Below are positions 38,625 through 48,165 of a DNA stretch of 64,000 bases, one piece after another; within the stretch, counting starts at the first letter, position 1; each line of letters starts with the position of its first letter. The notes beneath the pieces are model-generated. The model searched no databases. It had not been told where the DNA came from and saw nothing but the letters and a program-made list of their open reading frames with translations. This stretch comes from Flavobacterium pectinovorum (lineage in GTDB: Bacteria; Bacteroidota; Bacteroidia; Flavobacteriales; Flavobacteriaceae): assembly GCF_006438875.1 (NCBI RefSeq), contig NZ_RCZH01000007.1:111891-175890 (forward strand), read 5' to 3'. Position numbers and translations under genes: made by a program.

Positions 38625-41063
38625 ATGTTAGATATAAAAGATTTTTCCATTTTTGAGAATCATTCAAGTTTTGATTTTAAAGGATTTTTGTTGAAAATTG
38701 CCAGTTATTGGAAATGGTTTCTGGTTAGCTTAATAATCGCTTTTACCATAGCATACCAAGTAAATGTTCGAAAAGAGAAAATTTACTCCATGCAGACCAT
38801 GATTTCAATCAAAGAAGAAAGTAACCCTTTTTTTACCTCTAATACCAGTTTAGTTTTTAATTGGGGAGGTATTTCAGATCAGGTAAATGGAATTTCTACC
38901 ATATTACAATCACGTTCACATAATGAATTGGTTGTCGATAAATTACAATATTATATAGATTATCTGGAACAGGAAAAATATAACTTAGTAGATTCTTATG
39001 GAGCTGCTCCTTTTTATGTAAGTATTGATAAGACAAAACCACAACTTGCAAATACTTTAATTAGTATTAAATTTTTGAGTGAAAATGAATATCAGATTCA
39101 AATACCTTTTGAGGCTAATTCAGTTTCTTTAATTACTTATTCGGTCAATGCATATAGTAATACATCAGTTCAACCCGGAATGTTTGTTAAAAAATATAGA
39201 GTTGGAGAGCAAGTTACATTACCATTTTTAAATTGGAAACTGCAAATAAATGATAATCCTGGGTTTTATAAAGGGAAAGAATATTTTGTAAGATTTAATG
39301 ATTTTGATGGGACTGTGTCTCGATACAGAGGAATAAGTGTTGATGGGGATAAAGGAGGAGGTTCGTTATTGACACTTAGCATGTCAGGCACAAATAAAGC
39401 CAGAATGGTTGAATATTTGAATGCGACTGTAAGGATGTTGATTAAAATACAACTAGACGGAAAAAATCAATTTGCGACTAATACCATTAGATTTATCGAT
39501 AGTACTTTGGTTGCGATGGAATCACAGTTGAAACAAACGGGTAATGAATTAAAAACCTTCAGGAAAGATAAAAATATTTATGAAATTGAAGGTGGAGGAG
39601 CAAAGGTTTCTGATAAAATCATGGATTTTGATGTTGAGCGAGATCAGGTTTCCAGAAAAATCACTTATTATAACTCTTTAAAAGCATATTTAAATAACAG
39701 TGTTGATTATTCAAGATTGCCGGCGCCTTCTGTGGCGGGAATTGAAGATCCAAATATTGTAACAAATGTTTCAAAACTCATCGCGCTTTCTACACAAAGG
39801 TCAGAAATGTCTTATGCTGTAAAGAGTGATAAAATTTTCAAAGATTTTGATAATCAAATGAGAGCTATTAAAGATGTTTTGTTAGAAAATATCGCCTCGG
39901 CAAAAACATCCTTATTATATGATCTATCTCTTGTTAATGCAAAAATCGGAGAAGCCGAAAGTACTGTCAAAAGGCTTCCCGAAGAGCAGCAAGAATTACT
40001 GAAAATTAAAAGAAAGTATGATTTAAATGATAATATCTATACAGAATTTCTTCAGAAAAGAAATGAGGCTGAAATTGTAAAGGCTTCTAATTTATCAGAT
40101 ATTCATTTTATTGATCCTGCAAAAGATATTGGAGGAGGATTGATTGGTCCAAAAACTTCTGCAAATTATGTACTGGCACTATTCTTAGGAATATTGGTGC
40201 CTCTGTCATTTGTTTTTTTATTGTTTTTTATTAATAATTCAATTCAGAATACGGATGATATCAGTAAATTAACTAATATACCCCTAATAGGAGTTGTTGG
40301 AGTTAATAAAGACGCTATCAATTTGGCTGTTTTTGATAAGCCAAAGTCGGCGCTTTCAGAAGCTTTTAGAGGAATTCGTTCTTCACTTCAGTTTTTGTAT
40401 AAAAAGCAACAAGTAAATGGATCCAAAACACTAATGATTACATCATCTATTAGTGGAGAAGGAAAAACATTTTGTTCCATAAATATCGCTACAGTTTTTG
40501 CTTTAAGTGAGAAGAAAACAGTTGTTGTTGGATTAGACTTAAGAAAACCAAGATTGGCAGATGAGTTTGGTTTAGTAAATCAATTGGGTGTGGTAAACTA
40601 TTTGATTAAACAAAATAGTTTGGATGAAATTGTCAATAAAACACAAATTCCAAATCTGGATGTTATACTTTCCGGTCCGATTCCTCCAAATCCATCTGAA
40701 TTGATTTTGAGTGACGCCATGAAGGAAATGATAGATGAATTAAAGCAAAAATACGATTATGTCATCTTGGATACACCTCCTGTTGGTCTTGTGTCAGACG
40801 CACTAGAACTGGTTCAATATGCTGACGTTTCACTTTATATCGTTAGACAGAACTATACTAAAAAAGATATGATAACGTTGTTAAATACCAGGGTAAAACG
40901 TGGCGAATTAAACAATGCAAGTATTGTTTTAAATGGTTATGAAAATAAAGCAAAGTATGGTTCAGCGTACGGTTACGGTTATGGTGCATATTCAAATGGA
41001 TATCATGATGATGAAGTTAAACCTGATTTCTGGCAAACTATTTTGAAAAAAATAAAAAAATAA
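38625..41063 (+). CDS. Wzc-type polysaccharide co-polymerase and tyrosine kinase
   Basis: The 812-residue inner-membrane protein has a Wzz domain flanked by two membrane segments (about 28-48 WFLVSLIIAFTIAYQV, and near 515-535 YVLALFLGILVPLSFVFLLFF). A cytosolic BY-kinase domain follows with Walker A ITSSISGEGKTFCSINIA, a second Walker site LDTPPVGLVSDA, and a C-terminal tyrosine cluster of six Tyr (KYGSAYGYGYGAYSNGY). It sets polysaccharide chain length and is likely regulated by autophosphorylation. A cognate phosphatase is not visible nearby. Confidence 0.95.
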   Translation: MLDIKDFSIFENHSSFDFKGFLLKIASYWKWFLVSLIIAFTIAYQVNVRKEKIYSMQTMISIKEESNPFFTSNTSLVFNWGGISDQVNGISTILQSRSHNELVVDKLQYYIDYLEQEKYNLVDSYGAAPFYVSIDKTKPQLANTLISIKFLSENEYQIQIPFEANSVSLITYSVNAYSNTSVQPGMFVKKYRVGEQVTLPFLNWKLQINDNPGFYKGKEYFVRFNDFDGTVSRYRGISVDGDKGGGSLLTLSMSGTNKARMVEYLNATVRMLIKIQLDGKNQFATNTIRFIDSTLVAMESQLKQTGNELKTFRKDKNIYEIEGGGAKVSDKIMDFDVERDQVSRKITYYNSLKAYLNNSVDYSRLPAPSVAGIEDPNIVTNVSKLIALSTQRSEMSYAVKSDKIFKDFDNQMRAIKDVLLENIASAKTSLLYDLSLVNAKIGEAESTVKRLPEEQQELLKIKRKYDLNDNIYTEFLQKRNEAEIVKASNLSDIHFIDPAKDIGGGLIGPKTSANYVLALFLGILVPLSFVFLLFFINNSIQNTDDISKLTNIPLIGVVGVNKDAINLAVFDKPKSALSEAFRGIRSSLQFLYKKQQVNGSKTLMITSSISGEGKTFCSINIATVFALSEKKTVVVGLDLRKPRLADEFGLVNQLGVVNYLIKQNSLDEIVNKTQIPNLDVILSGPIPPNPSELILSDAMKEMIDELKQKYDYVILDTPPVGLVSDALELVQYADVSLYIVRQNYTKKDMITLLNTRVKRGELNNASIVLNGYENKAKYGSAYGYGYGAYSNGYHDDEVKPDFWQTILKKIKK

Positions 41064-41076
41064 TAATTTGAAGTAA

Positions 41077-42060
41077 ATGAAAACGTCAAACCAGAATACT
41101 ATTCTAATTACCGGAGGAGCTGGTTTTATCGGTTCAAATTTATGTGAGCATTTTTTAAATCTAGGTTATAACGTAATTTGTTTAGATAACTTTTCGACAG
41201 GACATCACCATAATTTAAAAGATTTTATAAATAATCCTCATTTTAGATTAATCGAGGGAGATATTAGAAATATTGAGGATTGTAATTTTGCAGTTCAAAG
41301 TGTAGATTATGTTTTGCATCAGGCCGCTTTAGGTTCTGTTCCAAGATCTATAAACGACCCAATTACTACAAATGATGTAAATGTTTCTGGCTTTTTGAAT
41401 ATGTTAGTTGCTTCAAGAGATGCAAAAGTAAAACGTTTTGTATATGCAGCCAGTTCATCTACTTATGGAGATTCTGTAGGATTGCCAAAAGTTGAAGATG
41501 TAATTGGCAAACCTTTATCACCATATGCGATTACTAAATATGTGAACGAATTGTACGCTGAAATTTTTAGTAGAACTTATGGATTAGAAACTATTGGCTT
41601 GCGATATTTCAATGTTTTTGGAAGAAAACAAGATCCAAATGGGGCTTATGCTGCGGTGATTCCTAAATTTGTTATGCAATTAATGAAGCATGAAAGTCCT
41701 CTTATTAATGGTGATGGTAATTATTCTCGCGATTTTACATATATAGACAATGTAATTCAGATGAATGAGTTGGCTATGACAACGCAAAATCCGGAAGCAA
41801 TTAATACAATTTATAATACTGCTTTTGGAGATCGAAATACATTAAATGATTTAGTTGGATATTTAAAAGAGTATTTAGCTGAGTTTGATTCTAAAATTGC
41901 AGATGTAGAAATTGTTTACGGAGAAAATAGAGCAGGAGATATTCCACATTCACTAGCTAGTATTGCTAAGGCAAAAAGTGCTTTAGGATATAATCCTAAA
42001 TATTCTCTACAAGATGGTTTGAAAGAAGCAGTGAGTTGGTATTGGAATAATTTGAAATAA
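41077..42060 (+). CDS. UDP-N-acetylglucosamine 4-epimerase-type enzyme (WbpP/TviC-like)
   Basis: The 327-residue extended short-chain dehydrogenase has the NAD motif TGGAGFIGSN, LHQAALGSVPRSINDP, a Ser/Tyr/Lys triad (AASSSTYGDS, YAITKYVNE) and LRYFNVFGRKQDPNGAYAAVIPKF. The overall form fits UDP-GlcNAc/GalNAc C4 epimerases. With the TviB-like dehydrogenase downstream it could supply UDP-N-acetylgalactosaminuronic acid. The exact substrate is inferred. Confidence 0.88.
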   Translation: MKTSNQNTILITGGAGFIGSNLCEHFLNLGYNVICLDNFSTGHHHNLKDFINNPHFRLIEGDIRNIEDCNFAVQSVDYVLHQAALGSVPRSINDPITTNDVNVSGFLNMLVASRDAKVKRFVYAASSSTYGDSVGLPKVEDVIGKPLSPYAITKYVNELYAEIFSRTYGLETIGLRYFNVFGRKQDPNGAYAAVIPKFVMQLMKHESPLINGDGNYSRDFTYIDNVIQMNELAMTTQNPEAINTIYNTAFGDRNTLNDLVGYLKEYLAEFDSKIADVEIVYGENRAGDIPHSLASIAKAKSALGYNPKYSLQDGLKEAVSWYWNNLK

Positions 42061-42087
42061 AACAGGATCAAGATAATAGTAAATTAA

Positions 42088-43479
42088 ATGAAAATTACAA
42101 AAATTTGTTGCATTGGTGCAGGTTATGTTGGAGGTCCAACAATGGCAGTAATTGCTCAAAAATGTCCAAATATTCAAGTGACTGTAGTCGATTTGAATGA
42201 ACAAAGAATTAAAGATTGGAATGATCCAAATACAGATAATATTCCAATCTATGAACCGGGACTTTCAGAAATAGTCGCAGAAGCAAGAGGTAGAAATCTT
42301 TTCTTTTCTACAGAAGTTGAAAAAGCAATTGATGAAGCTCAGGTGATTTTTATTTCAGTTAATACGCCAACCAAAACTTACGGTAAAGGAAAAGGAATGG
42401 CTGCAGATTTGAAATACATAGAACTTTGTGCCAGACAAATTGCAAAAGTAGCCAAGCAAAATAAAATTGTTGTTGAGAAATCTACTCTTCCGGTGAGAAC
42501 TGCCGAAGCAATAAAAAGTATTTTAGATAATACAGGAAATGGAGTTCAGTTTCAAATTTTATCCAATCCTGAATTTTTAGCAGAAGGTACCGCCGTTACC
42601 GATTTATTAAATCCAGATAGAATTTTAATAGGTGGAGATTCAACACCAGAAGGCGAAGAGGCAATTAATGCATTGGTTGATGTGTATGCTAATTGGGTTA
42701 GTAAAGATAAAATTTTAAAGACCAATGTGTGGTCTTCAGAATTGTCTAAACTTACTGCAAATGCATTTTTGGCGCAACGTATTTCCTCTATAAATGCAAT
42801 GTCTGAATTATGTGAAAAAACAGGAGCAGATATTAGTGAAGTAGCCAAAGCAATTGGAATGGACAGCCGTATTGGCTCAAAGTTTTTAAAAGCATCAGTT
42901 GGTTTTGGAGGATCTTGTTTTCAGAAAGATATTTTAAATTTAGTTTACATCGCAAAATCTTATGGATTAACAGAAGTTGCTGATTATTGGGAACAAGTTA
43001 TTATTATGAATGATTATCAGAAAAGACGATTTTCAAATAAAATTGTTCAGACATTATACAATACTGTTGCCGATAAAAAAATTGCATTTTTAGGTTGGGC
43101 CTTTAAAAAAGATACGAATGATACCCGAGAATCGGCTGCAATATATGTAGCAGATGATTTGATTAATGAGCAGGCAAAAATTGCTGTTTACGATCCGAAA
43201 GTTTCAAGAAATAAAATGCTAAGTGATTTAGATTATTTAGAAACGAGATCTGCTGAAGAAAATAATTCTAAAGTTGTAACGTTTGATAATGCCTATGATG
43301 CCTGTAAAGATGCTCATGCTATTGCAATTCTTACAGAGTGGGATGAGTTTACAAGTTATGATTGGCAAAAAATTTATGATTCAATGCATAAACCGGCATT
43401 TCTTTTTGATGGTAGAAACATATTAAATTCAAAAGAAATGGAATCAATTGGGTTTATATATAAAGGAATAGGTTCTTAA
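42088..43479 (+). CDS. ugd: UDP-glucose 6-dehydrogenase
   Basis: The 463-residue enzyme makes UDP-glucuronate. [27 protein letters not shown] is the NAD site; the catalytic Cys is in [36 protein letters not shown] is the UDP-binding C-terminal domain. The length and sequence resemble the longer eukaryote-like dehydrogenase. It follows the epimerase by 27 bases. Confidence 0.94.
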   Translation: MKITKICCIGAGYVGGPTMAVIAQKCPNIQVTVVDLNEQRIKDWNDPNTDNIPIYEPGLSEIVAEARGRNLFFSTEVEKAIDEAQVIFISVNTPTKTYGKGKGMAADLKYIELCARQIAKVAKQNKIVVEKSTLPVRTAEAIKSILDNTGNGVQFQILSNPEFLAEGTAVTDLLNPDRILIGGDSTPEGEEAINALVDVYANWVSKDKILKTNVWSSELSKLTANAFLAQRISSINAMSELCEKTGADISEVAKAIGMDSRIGSKFLKASVGFGGSCFQKDILNLVYIAKSYGLTEVADYWEQVIIMNDYQKRRFSNKIVQTLYNTVADKKIAFLGWAFKKDTNDTRESAAIYVADDLINEQAKIAVYDPKVSRNKMLSDLDYLETRSAEENNSKVVTFDNAYDACKDAHAIAILTEWDEFTSYDWQKIYDSMHKPAFLFDGRNILNSKEMESIGFIYKGIGS

Positions 43480-43565
43480 TTAGAGATTTGTTGGGATGAT
43501 ATTGAATGGAAAGTGATAAAATAATTGATGGATTTAAAAATTTTATTTCAATATAAAAAGAAAAG

Positions 43566-44030
43566 ATGAATTGGTATGTAGTATACACAAAACCTAAATG
43601 GGAGAAAAAAGTTGCAGAAAGACTGATTCAAACAGGTATTGAGTGTTATTGTCCATTAATTACTCAGGTGAAACAATGGTCAGATCGGAAGAAAAAAGTT
43701 GAAGTGCCTCTTTTTAATTCCTATGTATTCGTTCAATTGGCAGATATTGACCGTAATTCTGTTTTTCAAGTGTCAGGAGTAGTACGTTATTTGTTTTGGC
43801 TCGGGAAACCTGCTATTGTTCGTGATGAAGAAATTAATAGTATAAAAACAAGTCTTAAAGCTCCAAACATAAGCGATATATCAGTGACTTCAATTCAGGT
43901 TGGAGATCGTATTAAAATAGAAGCAGGAGCTTTTAGTAATCAGGATGCTATTGTTCAGGAAGTCTCAAATACACATTATATACTCGTTTTGGAATCTTTA
44001 GGCTGTGTGCTTAAAATAAAATATAAATAA
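43566..44030 (+). CDS. NusG-like antiterminator (UpxY family)
   Basis: The 154-residue protein starts MNWYVVYTKPKWEKKVAERLIQTGIECYCPLIT, the NusG N-terminal domain, has VPLFNSYVFVQL, and a C-terminal KOW-like domain (VGDRIKIEAGAFSNQDAIVQEVSN). Locus-specific NusG paralogues of this kind keep RNA polymerase reading through long polysaccharide operons, using a sequence near the operon's 5' end. It sits inside the locus rather than at its head, followed by a 303-base leader. Confidence 0.92.
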   Translation: MNWYVVYTKPKWEKKVAERLIQTGIECYCPLITQVKQWSDRKKKVEVPLFNSYVFVQLADIDRNSVFQVSGVVRYLFWLGKPAIVRDEEINSIKTSLKAPNISDISVTSIQVGDRIKIEAGAFSNQDAIVQEVSNTHYILVLESLGCVLKIKYK

Positions 44031-44190
44031 TGTAGTTATAGTTTAACGATTTTCAATTAAAAACAGAAGATGAAATTCTTTAATCTGAGAATTAATTTTT
44101 CTGTTTTTTTTTATAATGTATTTTTTTACATACTGATTGATAGAAGGTTGATGAACATAGTTTTATTTAATTAGTCCGTTTTTACAGGAT

Positions 44191-44235
44191 TACGGGAAAC
44201 CGTATTGAATAAATTGAGTTAATATGTTATATTTG
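44191..44235 (+). promoter_or_regulatory. Promoter and palindrome in the gap downstream of the antiterminator
   Basis: TTG at 44205-44207 and TATATTTG at 44228-44235 are 20 bases apart. The palindrome TACGG-GAAA-CCGTA (44191-44204) abuts the -33 element and could be an operator. The leader to the start codon is about 98 bases. The remainder of the 303-base gap is A/T-rich with no clear terminator. Confidence 0.6.
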
Positions 44236-44333
44236 CCGAAATTGGTTTTTAATTATCTGTGTCAAATTTTTGTGATTCAGAGAGGCGAAGCCGTGAATTT
44301 TAATGACTGAATTGGATAAAAAAGAACATAAAA

Positions 44334-45617
44334 ATGGATAAAAATATTAAAATAGCAGTTATTGGCTTAGGTTACGTTGGTTTGCCTTTAGCCAGATTAT
44401 TTGCTACGAAATATTCCGTTATTGGATTTGATATAAATCAGTCACGAGTGGAATCTTTAAAATCAGGTACAGACACAACATTGGAAGTTGATGATGAAAC
44501 TTTGCAAAAAGTTTTGATCAATCAGCCTAATGGGGAAACTGGATTATATTGCACAACTTCATTAAATGATATTGCAAATTGTACTTATTTTATAATTACA
44601 GTTCCAACTCCTGTAGATCGAAATAATCGTCCTGATTTAACGCCTTTATATAAGTCGAGTGAAACGGTAGGTAAAGTTTTAAAAAAAGGAGATATTGTAA
44701 TATACGAATCAACAGTTTACCCCGGAGTAACAGAAGAACAATGTGTTCCTGTTTTAGAGAAAGTTTCAGGACTAAAATTTAATGAAGATTTCTTTGCCGG
44801 TTACTCACCAGAAAGAATAAACCCAGGTGACAAAGAACATACTGTTGAAAAAATTCTGAAAGTAACTTCAGGATCAACTCCCGAAATTGGATTAAAAGTA
44901 GATGCCTTATATAAATCTGTAATAACTGCAGGAACATATTTAGCACCAACAATAAAAGTTGCTGAAGCTGCTAAAGTTATTGAAAATTCACAACGGGATA
45001 TTAATATTGCTTTTGTTAATGAGTTGGCTAAAATATTCAATTTAATGAATATTGATACTCATGAAGTATTAACAGCTGCAGCTACAAAATGGAATTTCTT
45101 ACCATTTAAACCTGGTTTGGTTGGAGGACATTGCATTGGAGTAGATCCTTATTATTTAGCACAGCGTGCACAAGAATTTGGATACCATCCTGAAATAATT
45201 TTGGCAGGTCGTCGACTAAATGACAGTATGGGTGAATATGTAGCTTCTCAGGTTGTTAAGCTAATGATAAAAAAAGGAATTTCAGTTAATGGAGCTAATC
45301 TTTTGATGTTGGGAATTACATTCAAGGAGAACTGTCCCGACGTAAGAAATACGAAAATTGTTGACGTTATAAGGTCATTAAAAGAATATGGAATAGCGGT
45401 TACATTATATGATCCTTTGGCTAATATTGAAGAAGTTAAAAAAGAATATAAATTAGAGACTATTAATTCTGTTCCAAAAGAAAAGTTTGATGCCATTGTA
45501 CTGGGTGTAGCTCATAATGAGTTTTTAAACTTAGATTTTTCAGCATTGCAAAAAGAAAATAGTTTATTGTATGATGTAAAAGGAGTTTTGGGTACTATAG
45601 CAGATAATAGGTTATAA
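44334..45617 (+). CDS. Nucleotide-sugar 6-dehydrogenase (TviB/WbpO-like)
   Basis: The 427-residue enzyme has IAVIGLGYVGLPLARLFA (NAD), YSPERINPGD, and the catalytic Cys region GLVGGHCIGVDPYYLAQRAQEFGYHPEIILAGRRLND, typical of UDP-N-acetylhexosamine dehydrogenases rather than UDP-glucose. The C-terminal LGITFKENCPDVRNTKIVD binds UDP. With the epimerase upstream it would make an N-acetylhexosaminuronic acid. It has its own promoter. Confidence 0.93.
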   Translation: MDKNIKIAVIGLGYVGLPLARLFATKYSVIGFDINQSRVESLKSGTDTTLEVDDETLQKVLINQPNGETGLYCTTSLNDIANCTYFIITVPTPVDRNNRPDLTPLYKSSETVGKVLKKGDIVIYESTVYPGVTEEQCVPVLEKVSGLKFNEDFFAGYSPERINPGDKEHTVEKILKVTSGSTPEIGLKVDALYKSVITAGTYLAPTIKVAEAAKVIENSQRDINIAFVNELAKIFNLMNIDTHEVLTAAATKWNFLPFKPGLVGGHCIGVDPYYLAQRAQEFGYHPEIILAGRRLNDSMGEYVASQVVKLMIKKGISVNGANLLMLGITFKENCPDVRNTKIVDVIRSLKEYGIAVTLYDPLANIEEVKKEYKLETINSVPKEKFDAIVLGVAHNEFLNLDFSALQKENSLLYDVKGVLGTIADNRL

Positions 45618-45633
45618 TTTTTAAATTTAAATT

Positions 45634-46056
45634 ATGAAAGTGGGAATAACTTTTAGTGCTTTTGATTTGTTACATGCTGGACATATTAAGATGTTAGAAG
45701 AAGCAAAAAGAGAGTGTGATTATTTGATAGTTGGTTTGCAAACCGATCCAACACTTGATCGTCCTGAAAAAAATACTCCTTCTCAAACAGTAGTTGAAAG
45801 ATATATACAATTAAAAGGATGCAAATTTGTTGATGAAATTGTTCCTTATGCAACGGAACAAGATCTAGAAGATATTCTGCGTTCCTTTAAAATTGATGTT
45901 CGCATTATTGGTGATGAATATCGTGATAAAAATTTTACAGGACGTGCATATTGTGAACAAAAAGGAATTATATTGTATTATAATGTTAGAGATCATCGTT
46001 TTTCAAGCAGTAATCTTAGAAAAGAAGTTGCTGAAAAACAATTAAAAAAAATATAA
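45634..46056 (+). CDS. Cytidylyltransferase-type nucleotidyltransferase (TagD-like)
   Basis: The 140-residue protein has the HxGH nucleotidyltransferase motif in GITFSAFDLLHAGHIKMLEEAKRECDYLIVGLQTDP and the second conserved site RFSSSNLRKE (RTxGISTT equivalent). Size and motifs resemble glycerol-3-phosphate cytidylyltransferase. It probably activates a small phosphorylated alcohol with CTP, perhaps to add a polyol phosphate to the polymer. The substrate is inferred. Confidence 0.82.
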   Translation: MKVGITFSAFDLLHAGHIKMLEEAKRECDYLIVGLQTDPTLDRPEKNTPSQTVVERYIQLKGCKFVDEIVPYATEQDLEDILRSFKIDVRIIGDEYRDKNFTGRAYCEQKGIILYYNVRDHRFSSSNLRKEVAEKQLKKI

Positions 46057-46058
46057 TT

Positions 46059-47060
46059 ATGAGCGAGTCAATAACTCATGTAATTTTAACTGGAGGGGTA
46101 GGAAGCAGGCTTTGGCCGTTATCTCGAAAAAGTCAACCAAAACAATATTTAGAAATATTTGAAGGGAAATCTTTATTCGAAATGACTGTTGATCGCAATA
46201 GACATTTAGCTAGTAAAGTAATGGTAGTAGGGAATATTGATAATCATCATTTAAGTAACAAAGTGATGGGTAAAACTCAAACTTCCTATATTAATATCGT
46301 AGAAGCTACACCAAGAAATACTGCTGCAGCTATTGCATTTGCAGCATTTGCATCAGATCCTGATGATATATTAATTATAACTCCTTCGGATCATATTATT
46401 GATAAGATGGAGAATTATAATTTAGCAATTAGTGAAGCGATTATCAAAGCGGAAGATGGTTTTATAGTAACATTCGGAATTATTCCAACTAAGCCCGAAA
46501 CAGGATATGGCTATATTGAATCTAAGGGAGATAAAGTAATTTCATTTAGGGAAAAGCCTAATGAAACTACGGCAAAAGAATTTATCTCGAAAGGAAATTT
46601 TTTATGGAATAGCGGAATGTTTTGTTTTAAAGCTGGTGTACTTTTAGAAGAGTTAAAGCAATATCAGCCTGATGTTTATGAAAAATCCAAAGCTGTTTGG
46701 GAGGCAAATAAAGAAGGTTTTTTAAATTTGGATTTATCCTTAGAAATCCCATCAATTAGCATAGATTATGCTGTTATGGAACGCAGTAAAAAAATAAAAG
46801 TAGTACCGGCGGCTTTTTCATGGTCAGATTTAGGATCTTTTGAATCAGTATACGACTATTTAGTTTCAAAAAATCACCCTATTGATAAAAATGGGAATAT
46901 GGTAATTGGGTCTGGTAAGCATACGACTTTTTTAGGATTGAAAAATACTATTTTTGTATATACTGACACAGCCAATTTGATTTTACAAAAAGAAAATTCA
47001 CAAGATGTTAAAGATATCTACAGTGAGTTGGAAAAAATAAATTCCGATTTATTAAATTAA
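46059..47060 (+). CDS. Mannose-1-phosphate guanylyltransferase
   Basis: The 333-residue protein has the nucleotidyltransferase site LTGGVGSRLWPLSRKSQPKQYL, NTAAAIAFAA, TPSDHII and FREKPNETTAKEFISKGNFLWNSGMF. It lacks the C-terminal isomerase domain of bifunctional forms. It would supply GDP-mannose, the precursor of GDP-fucose and others; no GMD or fucose synthase gene is visible here. It begins 2 bases after the previous gene. Confidence 0.92.
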   Translation: MSESITHVILTGGVGSRLWPLSRKSQPKQYLEIFEGKSLFEMTVDRNRHLASKVMVVGNIDNHHLSNKVMGKTQTSYINIVEATPRNTAAAIAFAAFASDPDDILIITPSDHIIDKMENYNLAISEAIIKAEDGFIVTFGIIPTKPETGYGYIESKGDKVISFREKPNETTAKEFISKGNFLWNSGMFCFKAGVLLEELKQYQPDVYEKSKAVWEANKEGFLNLDLSLEIPSISIDYAVMERSKKIKVVPAAFSWSDLGSFESVYDYLVSKNHPIDKNGNMVIGSGKHTTFLGLKNTIFVYTDTANLILQKENSQDVKDIYSELEKINSDLLN

Positions 47061-47068
47061 AGCATAAA

Positions 47069-48115
47069 ATGAAAAAAATTCTTATAACTGGCGGAGCTGG
47101 TTTTATTGGATCTCATGTCGTAAGACGCTTTGTGAATAAATATCCTGAATATCAAATCATCAATTTAGATGCTTTAACTTATGCTGGTAATCTTGAAAAT
47201 GTTAAAGATATTGAGCATTTGCCTAATTATAAATTTATAAAGGGAGATATCGTAGATGAAACTTTTATAAATGATCTTTTTTCAATTCATAATTTTGATG
47301 GTGTTTTACATTTAGCGGCCGAGTCACATGTTGATCGTTCTATTGAGGATCCTTTGTCATTTGTAAAGACAAATGTAATTGGAACCATGAATTTATTGAA
47401 TGCTGCGAAGAATCAATGGAAAGATAATTTTAAAGGAAAACGTTTTTATCATATAAGTACTGATGAAGTTTATGGTTCACTGGGAGCTGAAGGTCTTTTC
47501 ACGGAAACCACTTCTTATGATCCTAACTCTCCATACTCTGCTTCAAAAGCGAGTTCAGATCATTTTGTAAGAGCTTATGGTGAAACATATGGCTTGCCAT
47601 ACGTTTTAACAAACTGCTCAAATAATTATGGGTCATATCATTTTCCGGAAAAATTAATTCCACTTTTCATCAATAATATTATTAATAATAAGCCACTACC
47701 AGTTTATGGAGATGGGAATTATACCAGAGATTGGTTATTTGTAGAAGATCATGCGATTGCAATAGATTTAGTTTTTCATGAAGGGAAAAATCATGAAACA
47801 TACAATATTGGAGGATTTAATGAATGGAAAAATATTGATTTGGTTAAATTACTATGTAAAATTATGGATCAAAAGTTGGGTAGAGCCGAAGGTAAATCTC
47901 AAGAACTGATTACATATGTAAAGGATAGACCAGGTCATGATTTTCGCTATGCAATTGATGCTTCTAAAATCAACAAAGAATTAGGATGGAAACCGTCCGT
48001 TACATTTGAAGAAGGATTGGAAAAAACTATTAATTGGTATTTTGATAATGAAGACTGGCTGAAAAATGTAACTTCTGGAGCCTATAAAGAATATTATCAA
48101 AAACAATACTCATAA
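47069..48115 (+). CDS. rfbB: dTDP-glucose 4,6-dehydratase
   Basis: The 348-residue enzyme has TGGAGFIGSHVVRRFVNKYPEYQIINLDALTYAGNLEN, the active-site STDEVYGSL and YSASKASSDHFVRAYGETYGLP, and NNYGSYHFPEKLIPL. It makes dTDP-4-keto-6-deoxyglucose. RfbA, RfbC and RfbD are not in the window, so the final 6-deoxysugar is open and may be made with genes further along. Confidence 0.94.
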   Translation: MKKILITGGAGFIGSHVVRRFVNKYPEYQIINLDALTYAGNLENVKDIEHLPNYKFIKGDIVDETFINDLFSIHNFDGVLHLAAESHVDRSIEDPLSFVKTNVIGTMNLLNAAKNQWKDNFKGKRFYHISTDEVYGSLGAEGLFTETTSYDPNSPYSASKASSDHFVRAYGETYGLPYVLTNCSNNYGSYHFPEKLIPLFINNIINNKPLPVYGDGNYTRDWLFVEDHAIAIDLVFHEGKNHETYNIGGFNEWKNIDLVKLLCKIMDQKLGRAEGKSQELITYVKDRPGHDFRYAIDASKINKELGWKPSVTFEEGLEKTINWYFDNEDWLKNVTSGAYKEYYQKQYS

Positions 48116-48165
48116 CAAAGAAATGTTTCTATTTAAACCAGTTTTAGGTTAAATTATAATTCAAT

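Noticed and set aside
40960..41010. Tandem GGTTACGGTTATGG repeat at the end of the Wzc gene
   Set aside because: It encodes the Tyr-rich tail typical of BY-kinases, so no separate repeat is called.
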